A DNA stretch of 26,974 bases from a virus: positions 1-26,974 of IMG/VR virus record IMGVR_UViG_3300024999_000333. One strand, given 5' to 3'. The translations under genes were made by a program, and so were the position numbers. The notes below the pieces were generated by a model. It did no database searches and had not been told where the DNA came from. It worked only from the letters and a program-made list of their open reading frames with translations. Of this stretch, positions 16,801 through 23,618 are shown piece by piece; within the stretch, counting starts at the first letter, position 1; the number at the start of each line of letters is the position of its first letter.

Positions 16801-18214
16801 AAACTTTGAAAAAGGTATTTTTAATAACTGAAGTTGCTTTCGTTGCTAAATATAATAAACCTGCTACTTGCCAGCGGAAATTACGAACCATCTCCCAACT
16901 AAGCGCAAACAAACTCTTAGATTGCCTTCTTGCCAACAACTCAGATTGATTAGTAGCTTTATTACTCATAGCAGTAATTTGTTTTACGTTGGCTTCCAAT
17001 TCTTTTAATTGTTCTTTACGTTCCTTAATCAAAGGTGCAGCATTGGGCGCTAAACCAGCCTTATGCAGTTTTTCCAGTGCGTGTATATTTTCCCTCAGAT
17101 TCTTTAAATTAACATTATATGCGTGAATAGACTCATTCATAGACCTGACATCGGCTTTAAACTGCTCCACCACTTCTTTTTTCAGAAGTTTAGTATTAGC
17201 TAGTTTTTTATATTTTTCAGACAAATCAGTATAAGATTTATCAATATGTTCGAATAATCCTTTAGAATTTTTTACCTGTGTACTGTTAGATATTTGGGTA
17301 ACTACTGCTGATATTTCTTTAGAAATACGTTTTTTAGCTTCTTCAAAAGTATAAGCTAATTTAGAAACTTCTTTTTCCGTATCATGATAAGCTTTTTGTA
17401 CTTTGGTTAAGTTCTGTACTGCTTGTTGAAAAAATCCCTGCTGCTGTTGTTTTAATTTATCATCAGTTTGTTTGCTCATTGCCAAACGTGCATTTTGTAC
17501 TTCTTTTTCCGCAGCAACAACACGTTTAGCTTGGTCTTTAATTGCTTCCTGACCAGATTTAAGTTGTTTTTCAATGCTCTCAATACCAGATTTAGCAGAT
17601 AAGGCACTCTCTAACGTGCCTTTATTATTTACCGCTACTTCCAAATCAACCAGTGTATCTTTAGTTCCAGCAACTAATTGTTTTACCGAATTTAAAGAAT
17701 TCTGCGTGGCTTGCAAAATATTGGTTGAGGCCTTTTGTGATATATTTCCCAATTGCTGATACATATCACTTGCTGCACGTATTGTTTCTTTATCAAACGG
17801 ATTACCAACATTTTGCCAAGCGTTAATTGCTGCCATTTTTCCAGAAGCTTTTGGGATACGGTCAAGGGTATCCAACATGCCTTTTTTAATTACTTCACTT
17901 CGACGCACATAGTTTTCATAGGTCTGACTGAGTTTCACACTATCAGCCATAATTTCCCGCATAGCACCACGGGTCATATTTACCGAAGAAACAACCGTGC
18001 GTTGTACTCCATTCATCATGGAAGACAGGTTGCCAGAAACCTGCCGGAACATGGAATTTACATTCTGTTCCAATGACCGGGAAACATCCCCGGCCTTCTT
18101 CTGGAAAGTTGAATACTGTGCTGCACTACGTTTTAACTCAGCTTCAAAATTAGTTCGTAGTTCAAGAACAATATCTTCACTTATTTCACCACCAGTATCA
18201 CCTTTTTTACCCAT
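13838..18214 (-). CDS. Tail tape measure protein
   Basis: This 1458-residue, mostly helical protein has long charged coiled coils (about residues 180-420 and 860-1180) and hydrophobic segments near residues 445-475 (WQVAGLLYLA). The C-terminus is typical of tape measures: Gly/Ser-rich, then MADGGLIEEPIIGRGL and GEAGDEYVIP. It sets tail length and is ejected with DNA. The frame is open to ATG 18220, but ATG 18214 sits about 8 bases after GAGGG and is preferred. It follows the frameshifting tail chaperone pair by 21 bases, the standard siphophage order. Confidence 0.95.
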   Translation of the reverse strand: MGKKGDTGGEISEDIVLELRTNFEAELKRSAAQYSTFQKKAGDVSRSLEQNVNSMFRQVSGNLSSMMNGVQRTVVSSVNMTRGAMREIMADSVKLSQTYENYVRRSEVIKKGMLDTLDRIPKASGKMAAINAWQNVGNPFDKETIRAASDMYQQLGNISQKASTNILQATQNSLNSVKQLVAGTKDTLVDLEVAVNNKGTLESALSAKSGIESIEKQLKSGQEAIKDQAKRVVAAEKEVQNARLAMSKQTDDKLKQQQQGFFQQAVQNLTKVQKAYHDTEKEVSKLAYTFEEAKKRISKEISAVVTQISNSTQVKNSKGLFEHIDKSYTDLSEKYKKLANTKLLKKEVVEQFKADVRSMNESIHAYNVNLKNLRENIHALEKLHKAGLAPNAAPLIKERKEQLKELEANVKQITAMSNKATNQSELLARRQSKSLFALSWEMVRNFRWQVAGLLYLATKATSVIKNTFFKVLNDIQKFRTDAMAIAASITYSMIGDVSTNFNKAFEYSKDLMMKLEMEAAKTILTLEDMTMLTKTFVQAGIIPNTDEDIKKISTIGTAIKILTEGMANAGVQMRQELYAIIQGRQRATDQVAMMFKMIGININDVLKKAKKEGKDLLDVLSEALAPFNEVNKAMAHDYEVQKEALEKIFDKIKRIGADNAYWRVSNSLSEINNKLADANGNLTNFGLGGAKILGVLMESMRLTIVYISQMSSIFTRGSETADKLIDIFAFLAHSLGLVAIAGDAVGVVFENITLRMAQAFYTAREIAKGPFGYIEETFDYYNQLIAEAWDSYYDRSGDLSVDIENTIANLRNLKNLSSENQNIFDKFKIPKPETADYFDGIGKKIHQVTKQSLEGLAKINYEYKTEMDELADYEAAYLKKKEVLVNAISSGLANKEELKSLQEQLNGTMEILGEAEKYRKALGDRKAKAMRKEYDDERNKIEQVKAEYENLLESFEVKPKTPFEELGKKYDKLTISLEHFIAKNKKALSNNQIKTLWDTFEQGVNDSIDDINENFENVYQSFYDSMSSHRVMNPLQAIDNEFDKIVNNITKSTVLMDDPTRRAALLAELEIMKQERITLAELTFELEKQEALAQAKKSHADILKQSIRPIDQQRAAIMDLEAEYKSSSANIQKKIDEIEEKWRGVEMHPIIKEQINAMKQDLENLGIVFENTKNDVMEPFWKDMKDMSQGWADGLADVLNEAAFNLDSFKEGFRGFITDIAREISRAWIKRNITDQLMNLLPDLTGQKDENGEDTKKPQQEIFSLIEKGWEKLSDVFEEGFEKFKEITKEGFDLLKNGLSFLFESIKGLFSGNSYSFNETGGIMGTLSSIGSFAMGLMGMGGSSDGGSVTAEGSTLTGGSGLTYTSSNFDFSMADGGLIEEPIIGRGLRTGASYQLGEAGDEYVIPKNKMNSGGLNSLSINVPVNISGGTDNKLVARLKDELRRSVEETTLRVIKEHV

Positions 18215-18235
18215 GACCATATCCCTCGCTTTATA

Positions 18236-18903
18236 TCATCGTTTAAAACGTAATAATCGTTCTTTCCAGTCAGGCTCAGGTTTGGTGTTTTCCAATACCG
18301 CCACAACACCATGATTATTCATAATTTCCTGAAAACGTTTTTCCAAAGCATCTATCAGTTTTTTATTACCAGAAAAGGCGGCGTTCATTTCGGCTATCCG
18401 AGAAGTGCGTTCCCTGATTTCCTCCAATTCTGCCGCCTTTCTGACAATCTTGTATTGGGAATAAGGTAAATCCTGTATATCCTTTAAACTTATTCCCCCG
18501 TCAAATGCTTTGATAATTTGAATATATTCCCGAACCTGACTTACTGCTTTTTTTCTTCAGGAGTATCTTCCTTAATTCCAGAAATACATTCATTGATAAG
18601 TTTGACAACCGCCAAACTAACTTTCATCGGCCACTGAGAAACCATTTCTTCCGTCACTGCATTACCCTGTTCATCCACAACAATTGCACAAATAAACTTA
18701 TTCTGTTCATCAACAAAATTAAATTCTTCCTCTTGTTTCAGTTCATCACTAGCAAATTCAGGTTTATCCTTGTTAGTTTTTTTACCCATTTTAAACAGTT
18801 TTTCAGCCTTCTCATTGGAAATTGCCGGGATTACATAGGTATTACCTTTAAAGCTAAACTTGGTGTCCTGCGCCAGATCATCAAAACTTTTAATTTCACT
18901 CAT
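18236..18903 (-). CDS. Tail assembly chaperone gpG-T frameshift fusion, 222 aa
   Basis: A -1 slip at 18547-18553 joins the first 119 residues of the chaperone to a second open frame (18547 to 18236) of 103 codons that has no ATG start of its own. The junction reads EEKK then AVSQVREYIQII, and the product ends in KERLLRFKR. The second frame opens just before the slip site and closes 21 bases before the tape measure start. This is the G/GT arrangement known from lambda and most long-tailed phages, where a minority fusion product guides tape measure and tube assembly. Frameshifting efficiency is not known. Confidence 0.85.
18541..18903 (-). CDS. Tail assembly chaperone (gpG-like), 120 aa
   Basis: This is the zero-frame product of the chaperone pair. 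ATG 18903 is preferred over an upstream in-frame ATG (18954) because GGAGA precedes it, and the longer form would run into the binding site region after the endonuclease gene. The N-terminus (MSEIKSFDDLAQDTKFSFKG) and the regular alpha/beta composition fit the family. The last codons are GAA GAA AAA AAG CAG TAA, which place the slippery heptamer two codons before the stop. It should coat the tape measure during tail assembly. Confidence 0.85.
   Translation of the reverse strand: MSEIKSFDDLAQDTKFSFKGNTYVIPAISNEKAEKLFKMGKKTNKDKPEFASDELKQEEEFNFVDEQNKFICAIVVDEQGNAVTEEMVSQWPMKVSLAVVKLINECISGIKEDTPEEKKQ
18547..18573 (-). promoter_or_regulatory. Programmed -1 frameshift site
   Basis: The heptamer A AAA AAG (18553-18547) is in the correct phase with the zero-frame codons GAA AAA AAG. 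After a one-base slip, translation continues GCA GTA AGT into the long second frame. AAGGAAG (18573-18567), about 13 bases upstream, could act as an internal Shine-Dalgarno-like stimulator, as in dnaX. No clear downstream stem-loop was seen by eye. Confidence 0.85.
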
Positions 18904-18931
18904 TGTTGCCTCTCCTTTTTCTTGTTTTAAA

Positions 18932-20278
18932 TTAGCTACCAATGGTTGTTCCACGCCTTAATGTTACCTTTCTTAATCTTTTAAACGTCCATCCCTTATG
19001 TTGTTTTGCCTTTCCATCCAAACACTCATATACACGTGAAGAATTTAAACTGTACCTCTCCGAAAATTCTGCTACATTCTTTTCTTTTGTTTCAATTCCT
19101 TCTGGTGATATAGCAATAAATTCCCTAACTCTTCTTGTGTTCTTTAATTGTTCTGTAAGTTCTATAAAACAACAATTTTCTTTATAGTAGCTCCCATTTA
19201 CATTAATTCTTTCAATACTTGGCCTTTTTATTTTTAATTGTTTAATTGCATACAAATATTTAAAATACATATCCTTTTTGAAGTTTTCAAAATATTTCCA
19301 ACGTGGATCATAACTTATGCCTCTACCACCGTAGTTCTGATAGGCTTTTAAATTTGAATTGCTGCATCTTGCTTTGATATTTCTCCACATTAAATAAAAT
19401 TTCATTTTTCCTTCAGAATAGTTAGTATTCCAAAACCCATGTTTTTTATTTTTTGTGTATTCAGCATGTAAATCACAATCAGCATTTGAATCATTTATCA
19501 TATCAACATCTTCTAGAAATATATTATTCTTACCACAACAAGAGCAGGAGCATCTCCATCTACCATCACCTTTATACTCCAAAATCGTCAGTTTTCCAAT
19601 GGTACAACCAACAAAATTGTTATGTCTTTCTCTCAAACAACCACAACTTTTAACCCGTCCTGCTTTTAAATTATTAGATTTAGCAATAATGGTATTTCCA
19701 CATTTACACACACACAACCATTTACGTAAACCAAGATATTTTTCAGCAGTTAATTTACCAAATCTTTTTCCACTCAAATCATCATATTTCTTTGCACTCA
19801 AACAACCACAACTACTGACATTACCTTTTTTTAAATGTGACGAATGTGCTTTTTTACTTTTACCGCAATCACATATACATAACCAGTAACGATCACCGAT
19901 ATATTTTTCAGCAGTTAATTTACCAAATCTTTTTCCACTCAAATCATCATATTTGGTAATACAGCCACAACTCTTTGTATCTCCTCTTTTTAAATGTGCC
20001 GCAGATATATTTTTTATATTTCCACAATCACAAATACATTCCCAAAATAATTTACCAACGTATTTTGACACAACCAACTTCCCAAATCTTTTTCCACTCA
20101 AATCATCATATTTGGTAATACAGCCACAACTCTTTGTATCTCCTGTGGTCAAATTTCTTGTATCCGTTGTTTTAACTCCACCACAGTCACACACACATAA
20201 CCACTTACTACTTCCAACATACTCTTTAACGACCAACTTCCCAAATCTTTTGCCTATTAATTGTTTATATTTTCCCAT
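18932..20278 (-). CDS. Homing-endonuclease-like protein with five tandem zinc modules
   Basis: This 448-residue protein has five repeats of about 50 residues (starting near 5, 58, 111, 166 and 219). Each reads GKRFGKL, a CxCxCG cluster, then SCGC, and each probably binds zinc. A nuclease-like domain follows (about 294-382: YLMWRNIKARC, YQNYGGRGI, then RINVNGSYYKENCC). It matches the YGGRGI/RID-G-Y-NC pattern of phage HNH-type homing endonucleases. The C-terminal 386-434 segment, ending HKGWTFKRL, is like NUMOD/IENR DNA-binding motifs. AGAGG precedes ATG 20278. It separates the tail tube from the tail chaperone and probably arrived by horizontal transfer. Cleavage activity is inferred. Confidence 0.75.
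   Translation of the reverse strand: MGKYKQLIGKRFGKLVVKEYVGSSKWLCVCDCGGVKTTDTRNLTTGDTKSCGCITKYDDLSGKRFGKLVVSKYVGKLFWECICDCGNIKNISAAHLKRGDTKSCGCITKYDDLSGKRFGKLTAEKYIGDRYWLCICDCGKSKKAHSSHLKKGNVSSCGCLSAKKYDDLSGKRFGKLTAEKYLGLRKWLCVCKCGNTIIAKSNNLKAGRVKSCGCLRERHNNFVGCTIGKLTILEYKGDGRWRCSCSCCGKNNIFLEDVDMINDSNADCDLHAEYTKNKKHGFWNTNYSEGKMKFYLMWRNIKARCSNSNLKAYQNYGGRGISYDPRWKYFENFKKDMYFKYLYAIKQLKIKRPSIERINVNGSYYKENCCFIELTEQLKNTRRVREFIAISPEGIETKEKNVAEFSERYSLNSSRVYECLDGKAKQHKGWTFKRLRKVTLRRGTTIGS
19735..20144. repeat. Near-identical DNA repeats inside the zinc-module gene
   Basis: A block of 63 bases at 19923-19985 recurs exactly at 20082-20144. A related block of about 50 bases near 19735-19788 recurs near 19900-19953. 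The spacing (about 159-165 bases) equals one zinc module, so whole modules were duplicated, and recently enough that silent positions still match. Confidence 0.85.
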
Positions 20279-20308
20279 TTTGTATTCCTCTTGCCCAGTT
20301 ATTTTTAT

Positions 20309-20337
20309 AAAAGGGTAGATTTAGTTTCTACCCTTTT
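20309..20337. terminator. Hairpin terminator after the tail tube gene
   Basis: A perfect 10-base stem (AAAAGGGTAG and complement) with a 9-base loop; the arms end in A4/T4, so it can work in both directions. It lies between the tail tube stop and the endonuclease start. Transcripts from the tail tube would end or be attenuated here. Confidence 0.75.
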
Positions 20338-20341
20338 AACT

Positions 20342-20370
20342 ACTCTAAAATAACTTTAACAAGAAGTCAA
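20342..20370 (-). promoter_or_regulatory. Possible sigma70-type promoter for the endonuclease gene
   Basis: On the minus strand TTGACT (20370-20365) and TAGAGT (20347-20342) are separated by exactly 17 bases. The -35 matches the consensus in five of six positions and the -10 in four of six. Initiation would fall inside the hairpin at 20309-20337, just ahead of the endonuclease gene. AT-rich sequence makes chance matches likely. Confidence 0.35.
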
Positions 20371-20414
20371 CACTAAACGAACCTAAAAGAGTACAGCTAC
20401 CCCTCTACATTCTG

Positions 20415-20927
20415 TTAAGGGCTACTGAACCCACCAACTCTAAAGAGTTGGTCCCCGCTAGTGCGGGAATCGTCAATCAATCCAACGAACTTACAAGCAA
20501 AGACTCTTTGCGAATCTGTAGTAAACGCAATTTCCACCGCACCACCAATATTCGGAGCAGCTTTATAAATCTGGAAAATATCGGAACCATCAATTGGCTC
20601 AATCACCAATTCACCCGTAATAATCGCCCCACCAACCGGCTTACCAAAGGTCAGGTAAGTAGTTTGATCAGTTGCCGAAGCAAACAACATTTTCAGGTTT
20701 TCAAACGTGGATTCCGTCAAATTAACCGTAACTTCCAGAACCAGACCAGCATCCAGTACCCGAACAGCAGTTTCCCCATACTGGTCAGATTTCAATTCAT
20801 AAACGTTTTGGGTAATGGAAATAGACACACCACCATAGGTGTGTCCAATATGCCTACCAGCAAAATAAATATACGCTGGACCAATGGAAATGTTATCGGA
20901 ATCAAATGCAGTTGCATATACAGTCAT
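20415..20927 (-). CDS. Major tail tube protein
   Basis: This 170-residue, beta-rich protein fits tail tube subunits of siphophages (SIGPAYIYFAGRHIGHTYGG near the start, TDSQRVFACKFVGLIDD near the end). It also fits the gene order: after the tail terminator and before the chaperone and tape measure. The open frame reaches a TTG at 20933, but ATG 20927 lies 7 bases after GGAG and is preferred. GC content is visibly higher than in its neighbours, as expected for a very abundant virion protein. Two hairpins overlap its last codons. Confidence 0.8.
   Translation of the reverse strand: MTVYATAFDSDNISIGPAYIYFAGRHIGHTYGGVSISITQNVYELKSDQYGETAVRVLDAGLVLEVTVNLTESTFENLKMLFASATDQTTYLTFGKPVGGAIITGELVIEPIDGSDIFQIYKAAPNIGGAVEIAFTTDSQRVFACKFVGLIDDSRTSGDQLFRVGGFSSP
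20433..20467. other. Two adjacent hairpins in the 3' end of the tail tube gene
   Basis: ACCAACTCT/AGAGTTGGT (20433-20452, perfect 9-base arms around AA) and CCCGC-TAGT-GCGGG (20454-20467) lie side by side within the final coding part. They are followed by the stop and then the terminator hairpin at 20309-20337. They may stabilise the 3' end of the messenger or slow ribosomes. No function is shown. Confidence 0.6.
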
Positions 20928-21055
20928 GTTCAATCTCCTTTATTAAATTTTTTGTTCCTTGCTATTCCCCTGTAACAACCTTTTGTTTCTCCCCTTTGTT
21001 TGATTTACTTTCTAAATGATGTTTAGCTAAAAAGCATTTATCAACAGAAAATAAA

Positions 21056-21496
21056 TCATGTACGTTTAAAAATATTGGTTAGCATAAAACTGACCATTTT
21101 AACCCACTGTGTATTGCTTGGTGCTCCTTCTGTTTGTGCATCATTTCTACTAACTAATTCACAATGGTTAATACGCCAATTAGTTGTTTCCAGTTTTTGT
21201 ACATCAAATAAATCAGTTAATCTCTCGGCTACTTTGTCTGTGGTTTCCTGATCTATGGAAACAACTTTAAAAAACAAGGAACCGTTGACAAATTGTTTAG
21301 GATAAGACCAGCGATTAGGTCTTTTTCCCATAGCCATTCTATAGAAAATAGCTGCTTTTTTACTACTTGAGTATATAACATCCTCTGAAGGGTTCCAAGC
21401 ATAAATTCGTTCATCGGTAAGGGTATATCCAGTTAAACCCTGAATAATAGAATCATTCAATACTATATCCACAATTTCTGCTTGGATTTCCAACAT
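21056..21496 (-). CDS. Tail terminator/tail completion protein
   Basis: This 146-residue protein starts at ATG 21496 behind GGAGG. The sequence (ILQ-type N-terminal helix, then TDERIYAWNPSEDVIYSSSKKAAIFYR and SYPKQFVNGSLFFKVVS) fits the tail terminator family (lambda gpU/SPP1 gp17-like), which caps the tail tube. Gene order supports it: neck protein upstream, tail tube downstream. The stop TGA is followed by a 31-codon open stretch in the +1 frame without a usable start. Confidence 0.65.
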   Translation of the reverse strand: MLEIQAEIVDIVLNDSIIQGLTGYTLTDERIYAWNPSEDVIYSSSKKAAIFYRMAMGKRPNRWSYPKQFVNGSLFFKVVSIDQETTDKVAERLTDLFDVQKLETTNWRINHCELVSRNDAQTEGAPSNTQWVKMVSFMLTNIFKRT

Positions 21497-21511
21497 AACT
21501 CAATCCTCCTA

Positions 21512-22276
21512 TTAATCTATATCACCAATAATTCTCTCAATACCGCTGCTTATTCTTGGAGAATTATCCAGTGCTTTCTTATTGTCAAAGTAAACTCGGA
21601 AATACATAATTTTATCTTTGGCTGCTATTTTACTTCTGCTCTGTAAAGACTTATGTAAATTTTCTCTTATTTTTTGTCGTATTTGTGGGCGTATTTCATT
21701 TAACACTTTTCTAAACCAAGGGCGTTCTTCCACGGAAACACCACCACCATAATCAGCACCAACATCAAGAGCATTAGCATATACTTCTACTGGGGTTTTC
21801 TTTCCCTTGTTTTTGGTTATAAATATTTTTCCACCAGCAAAAAATAATGATTGATATTCTGTGCCTACTGAGTCAAAAACACCCACTCTAACTTTACCTT
21901 TTTCATCAATTTCAAAAGATATGGAATCAAATAAAGTACCTGTAGGTACGCCTAAACCACTATCAAATGAAGCAGGAGGTTGACCGGCAGCAGACGCCAC
22001 ATAAGTTCCCATTTCTGTGTATTTGTTTTTATCCCCATTATTCTCAACCAATACTACAGTATATTCGCTACCGGATGGAGTACTTTGCAATATATTTTCT
22101 CGTAAAGCCATAACCACAAAAGCACCTATCCAATTGGCTGTATCCAATATATCTTTATCAACAGCATTTAAAATTGGATTAATTACCGTATCAACAATAT
22201 GTTGTCCAAATTTACTTTTCTGCACGGCTTTACCAATACGAATTCTTTCTTCCGCTATGTCATGTTTAATCGTCAT
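21512..22276 (-). CDS. Neck/tail completion protein, HK97 gp10-like
   Basis: This 254-residue protein has the family's layout. Helical N-terminal half with ALRENILQSTPSG, then the central GTYVASAAGQPPA segment, a beta-rich part (GKVRVGVFDSVGTEYQ), and a C-terminal helix (PWFRKVLNEIRPQIRQKIRE). HK97 gp10-like proteins are usually 110-200 residues, so this one carries extra N-terminal sequence. It begins by TGATG overlap with the head closure gene and probably joins the head connector to the tail. Confidence 0.7.
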   Translation of the reverse strand: MTIKHDIAEERIRIGKAVQKSKFGQHIVDTVINPILNAVDKDILDTANWIGAFVVMALRENILQSTPSGSEYTVVLVENNGDKNKYTEMGTYVASAAGQPPASFDSGLGVPTGTLFDSISFEIDEKGKVRVGVFDSVGTEYQSLFFAGGKIFITKNKGKKTPVEVYANALDVGADYGGGVSVEERPWFRKVLNEIRPQIRQKIRENLHKSLQSRSKIAAKDKIMYFRVYFDNKKALDNSPRISSGIERIIGDID

Positions 22277-22614
22277 CAGGTTTCCTCAACCGATAAAGCC
22301 ACCTCTAAATGATGGGAAGAACTGCCTGAAGCAAAAATTGGTGCTGGAATACCATCAACAAATAAAACAATCCCTGACCAAGTAATTTTATCTCCCTTCT
22401 TTATATCCTGTGTAGTTTCAAAAAAACCAATAAATCGTCCAGTGGTAACTTGACCGGAGTTTTCCTGATTGAAATTACTGACCACGGAACGATCTTGCTG
22501 AATATTACATTTTACCGTTGCACCTATCGTAGACCATGCCTTGACCGATTGTTTATACTGATTTTTAGTCACAGTTGCCCGTTCAATCTTACAAGTTTGA
22601 TTTAAGAGATTCAT
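22276..22614 (-). CDS. Head closure/head-tail adaptor protein (SPP1 gp16-like)
   Basis: This 112-residue protein begins MNLLNQTCKIERATV, the common start of head closure proteins. It has the beta-barrel-like pattern CNIQQDRSVV, GRFIGFFETTQDIKKGDKITWSG and HHLEVALSVEE. The conserved DI-x-x-GD-x-I-x-W core matches this family, which stops DNA leaking after packaging and receives the tail. It starts 2 bases after the upstream stop behind GAGGTT. Confidence 0.8.
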   Translation of the reverse strand: MNLLNQTCKIERATVTKNQYKQSVKAWSTIGATVKCNIQQDRSVVSNFNQENSGQVTTGRFIGFFETTQDIKKGDKITWSGIVLFVDGIPAPIFASGSSSHHLEVALSVEET

Positions 22615-22615
22615 A

Positions 22616-23269
22616 TCAAATAACCTCTTTCCGATAACGTCTTAAATCAGAAAATACTTGAGCATTTAGACCCTTCATTTCTTTCAACATCATTGGTGAA
22701 TAATTAGTATATGAATAATTACCTATTTTCTCTGATTGTAGATTAGGATTATTGGGAGCATTATTCAACGTTCTCACCATATCAAAACATAAGTATTTTA
22801 ATTCTTCCAGTTCAGCGTGATTAGCAGTATAACCTCCATTCCATTTGGCTTTTATATTTTTCACATAACCATAATAAAAGCTTCCATAATAAACCAATTT
22901 ACCAACAGCATTTTTTAAATGGTATCCGGTTAAATCACTGTAATCTGTAGCAGCAATGATTTCAACATCATTAATATAAAACTTAGTCACAGAATTTACC
23001 GGGTAAGTGGGAAAATAAAACTCAACCCCACTGATACCATCAAAAAAAGCATAACGCTCACTGTAATTTGCATTAGCTTGCCCATCAACCAAAGGCTCGT
23101 AATCAAAGGTTCTGGCTTTTAATGGGCGATTACAAAAGTCTTCAAAGGCAACCGTGGCTTTATTTATCAAGTTAGTTATTTTATCCGTGGTTATCTGATC
23201 AAGGCTAGTTAACCCCATCATGGTTTTATAATAATCAATATCTATTAAAGCAAAGGAAAGTAAAGCCAT
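22616..23269 (-). CDS. Head-tail connector protein (HK97 gp6-like)
   Basis: This 217-residue protein has a helical start (ITTDKITNLINKATVAFEDFCNR) and a beta insertion (FYFPTYPVNSVTKFYINDVEI). It ends in helical sequence (ELEELKYLCFDMVRTLN). This is the layout of gp6-like connectors, which form a ring under the portal. AAGGA precedes ATG 23269. It is followed immediately by the head closure gene, the standard order. Confidence 0.75.
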   Translation of the reverse strand: MALLSFALIDIDYYKTMMGLTSLDQITTDKITNLINKATVAFEDFCNRPLKARTFDYEPLVDGQANANYSERYAFFDGISGVEFYFPTYPVNSVTKFYINDVEIIAATDYSDLTGYHLKNAVGKLVYYGSFYYGYVKNIKAKWNGGYTANHAELEELKYLCFDMVRTLNNAPNNPNLQSEKIGNYSYTNYSPMMLKEMKGLNAQVFSDLRRYRKEVI

Positions 23270-23281
23270 TGGTTTAATCCT

Positions 23282-23533
23282 TTACATTTTTATTTGTGGA
23301 AATAATGGTTCATCAACATCGGGAATTCTTTTATTTTTTTCTATTTCTTTATCTTTATTGCTGTTGGCAAAAATCAATACTGTACCACTATCAGGTAATT
23401 CTTTTTCTGGTAATGGTTCAATGATTTTCACTTTACCTTGTTTTTGCAAACTAAATGCTAAACTATCACCTACATCCACAATACTACTGCCATACCGTCT
23501 AATTAAATCAACATCTAGGATTTTTACTTTCAT
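23282..23533 (-). CDS. Hypothetical small protein in the head-tail region, 83 aa
   Basis: The protein has a short beta-rich start (MKVKILDVDLIRRYGSSIVDVGDS) resembling small head proteins that lie between capsid and connector genes. Its charged, Pro-rich tail looks disordered. AGAGGC lies before ATG 23533. The gene starts shortly after the terminator at 23560-23591, so its transcription depends on readthrough or an unseen promoter. No function can be assigned. Confidence 0.65.
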   Translation of the reverse strand: MKVKILDVDLIRRYGSSIVDVGDSLAFSLQKQGKVKIIEPLPEKELPDSGTVLIFANSNKDKEIEKNKRIPDVDEPLFPQIKM

Positions 23534-23559
23534 ATCTGCCTCTCAATTTAATTATGTTT

Positions 23560-23591
23560 AAAAAAGGGGTGCAGGAAAATCCCACACCCCT
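23560..23591 (-). terminator. Intrinsic terminator after the decoration candidate gene
   Basis: Minus-strand AGGGGTG and CACCCCT arms (7 base pairs) close a 13-base loop in which a further GG/CC pair is possible. A run of six T residues follows on the minus strand. It lies just after the stop of the 147-residue gene. Confidence 0.85.
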
Positions 23592-23618
23592 GCATATTGC
23601 ATTACAACCTTTGTTACG

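Noticed and set aside
18236-18427. Independent 63-residue gene starting at TTG 18427
   Set aside because: The frame is open far upstream to the slippery heptamer and matches the second half of a frameshifted tail chaperone, so it is not a separate gene.
20452-20468. Hairpin TCCCCGCTAGTGCGGGA, similar to the palindrome of type I-E CRISPR repeats
   Set aside because: It occurs once, lies in the coding end of the tail tube gene, and there are no regularly spaced copies or cas genes in the window.
21000-21050. Possible promoter TTGATA with 17-base spacing to CATCAT before the tail tube gene
   Set aside because: The -10 match is poor and such patterns are expected by chance in AT-rich sequence.
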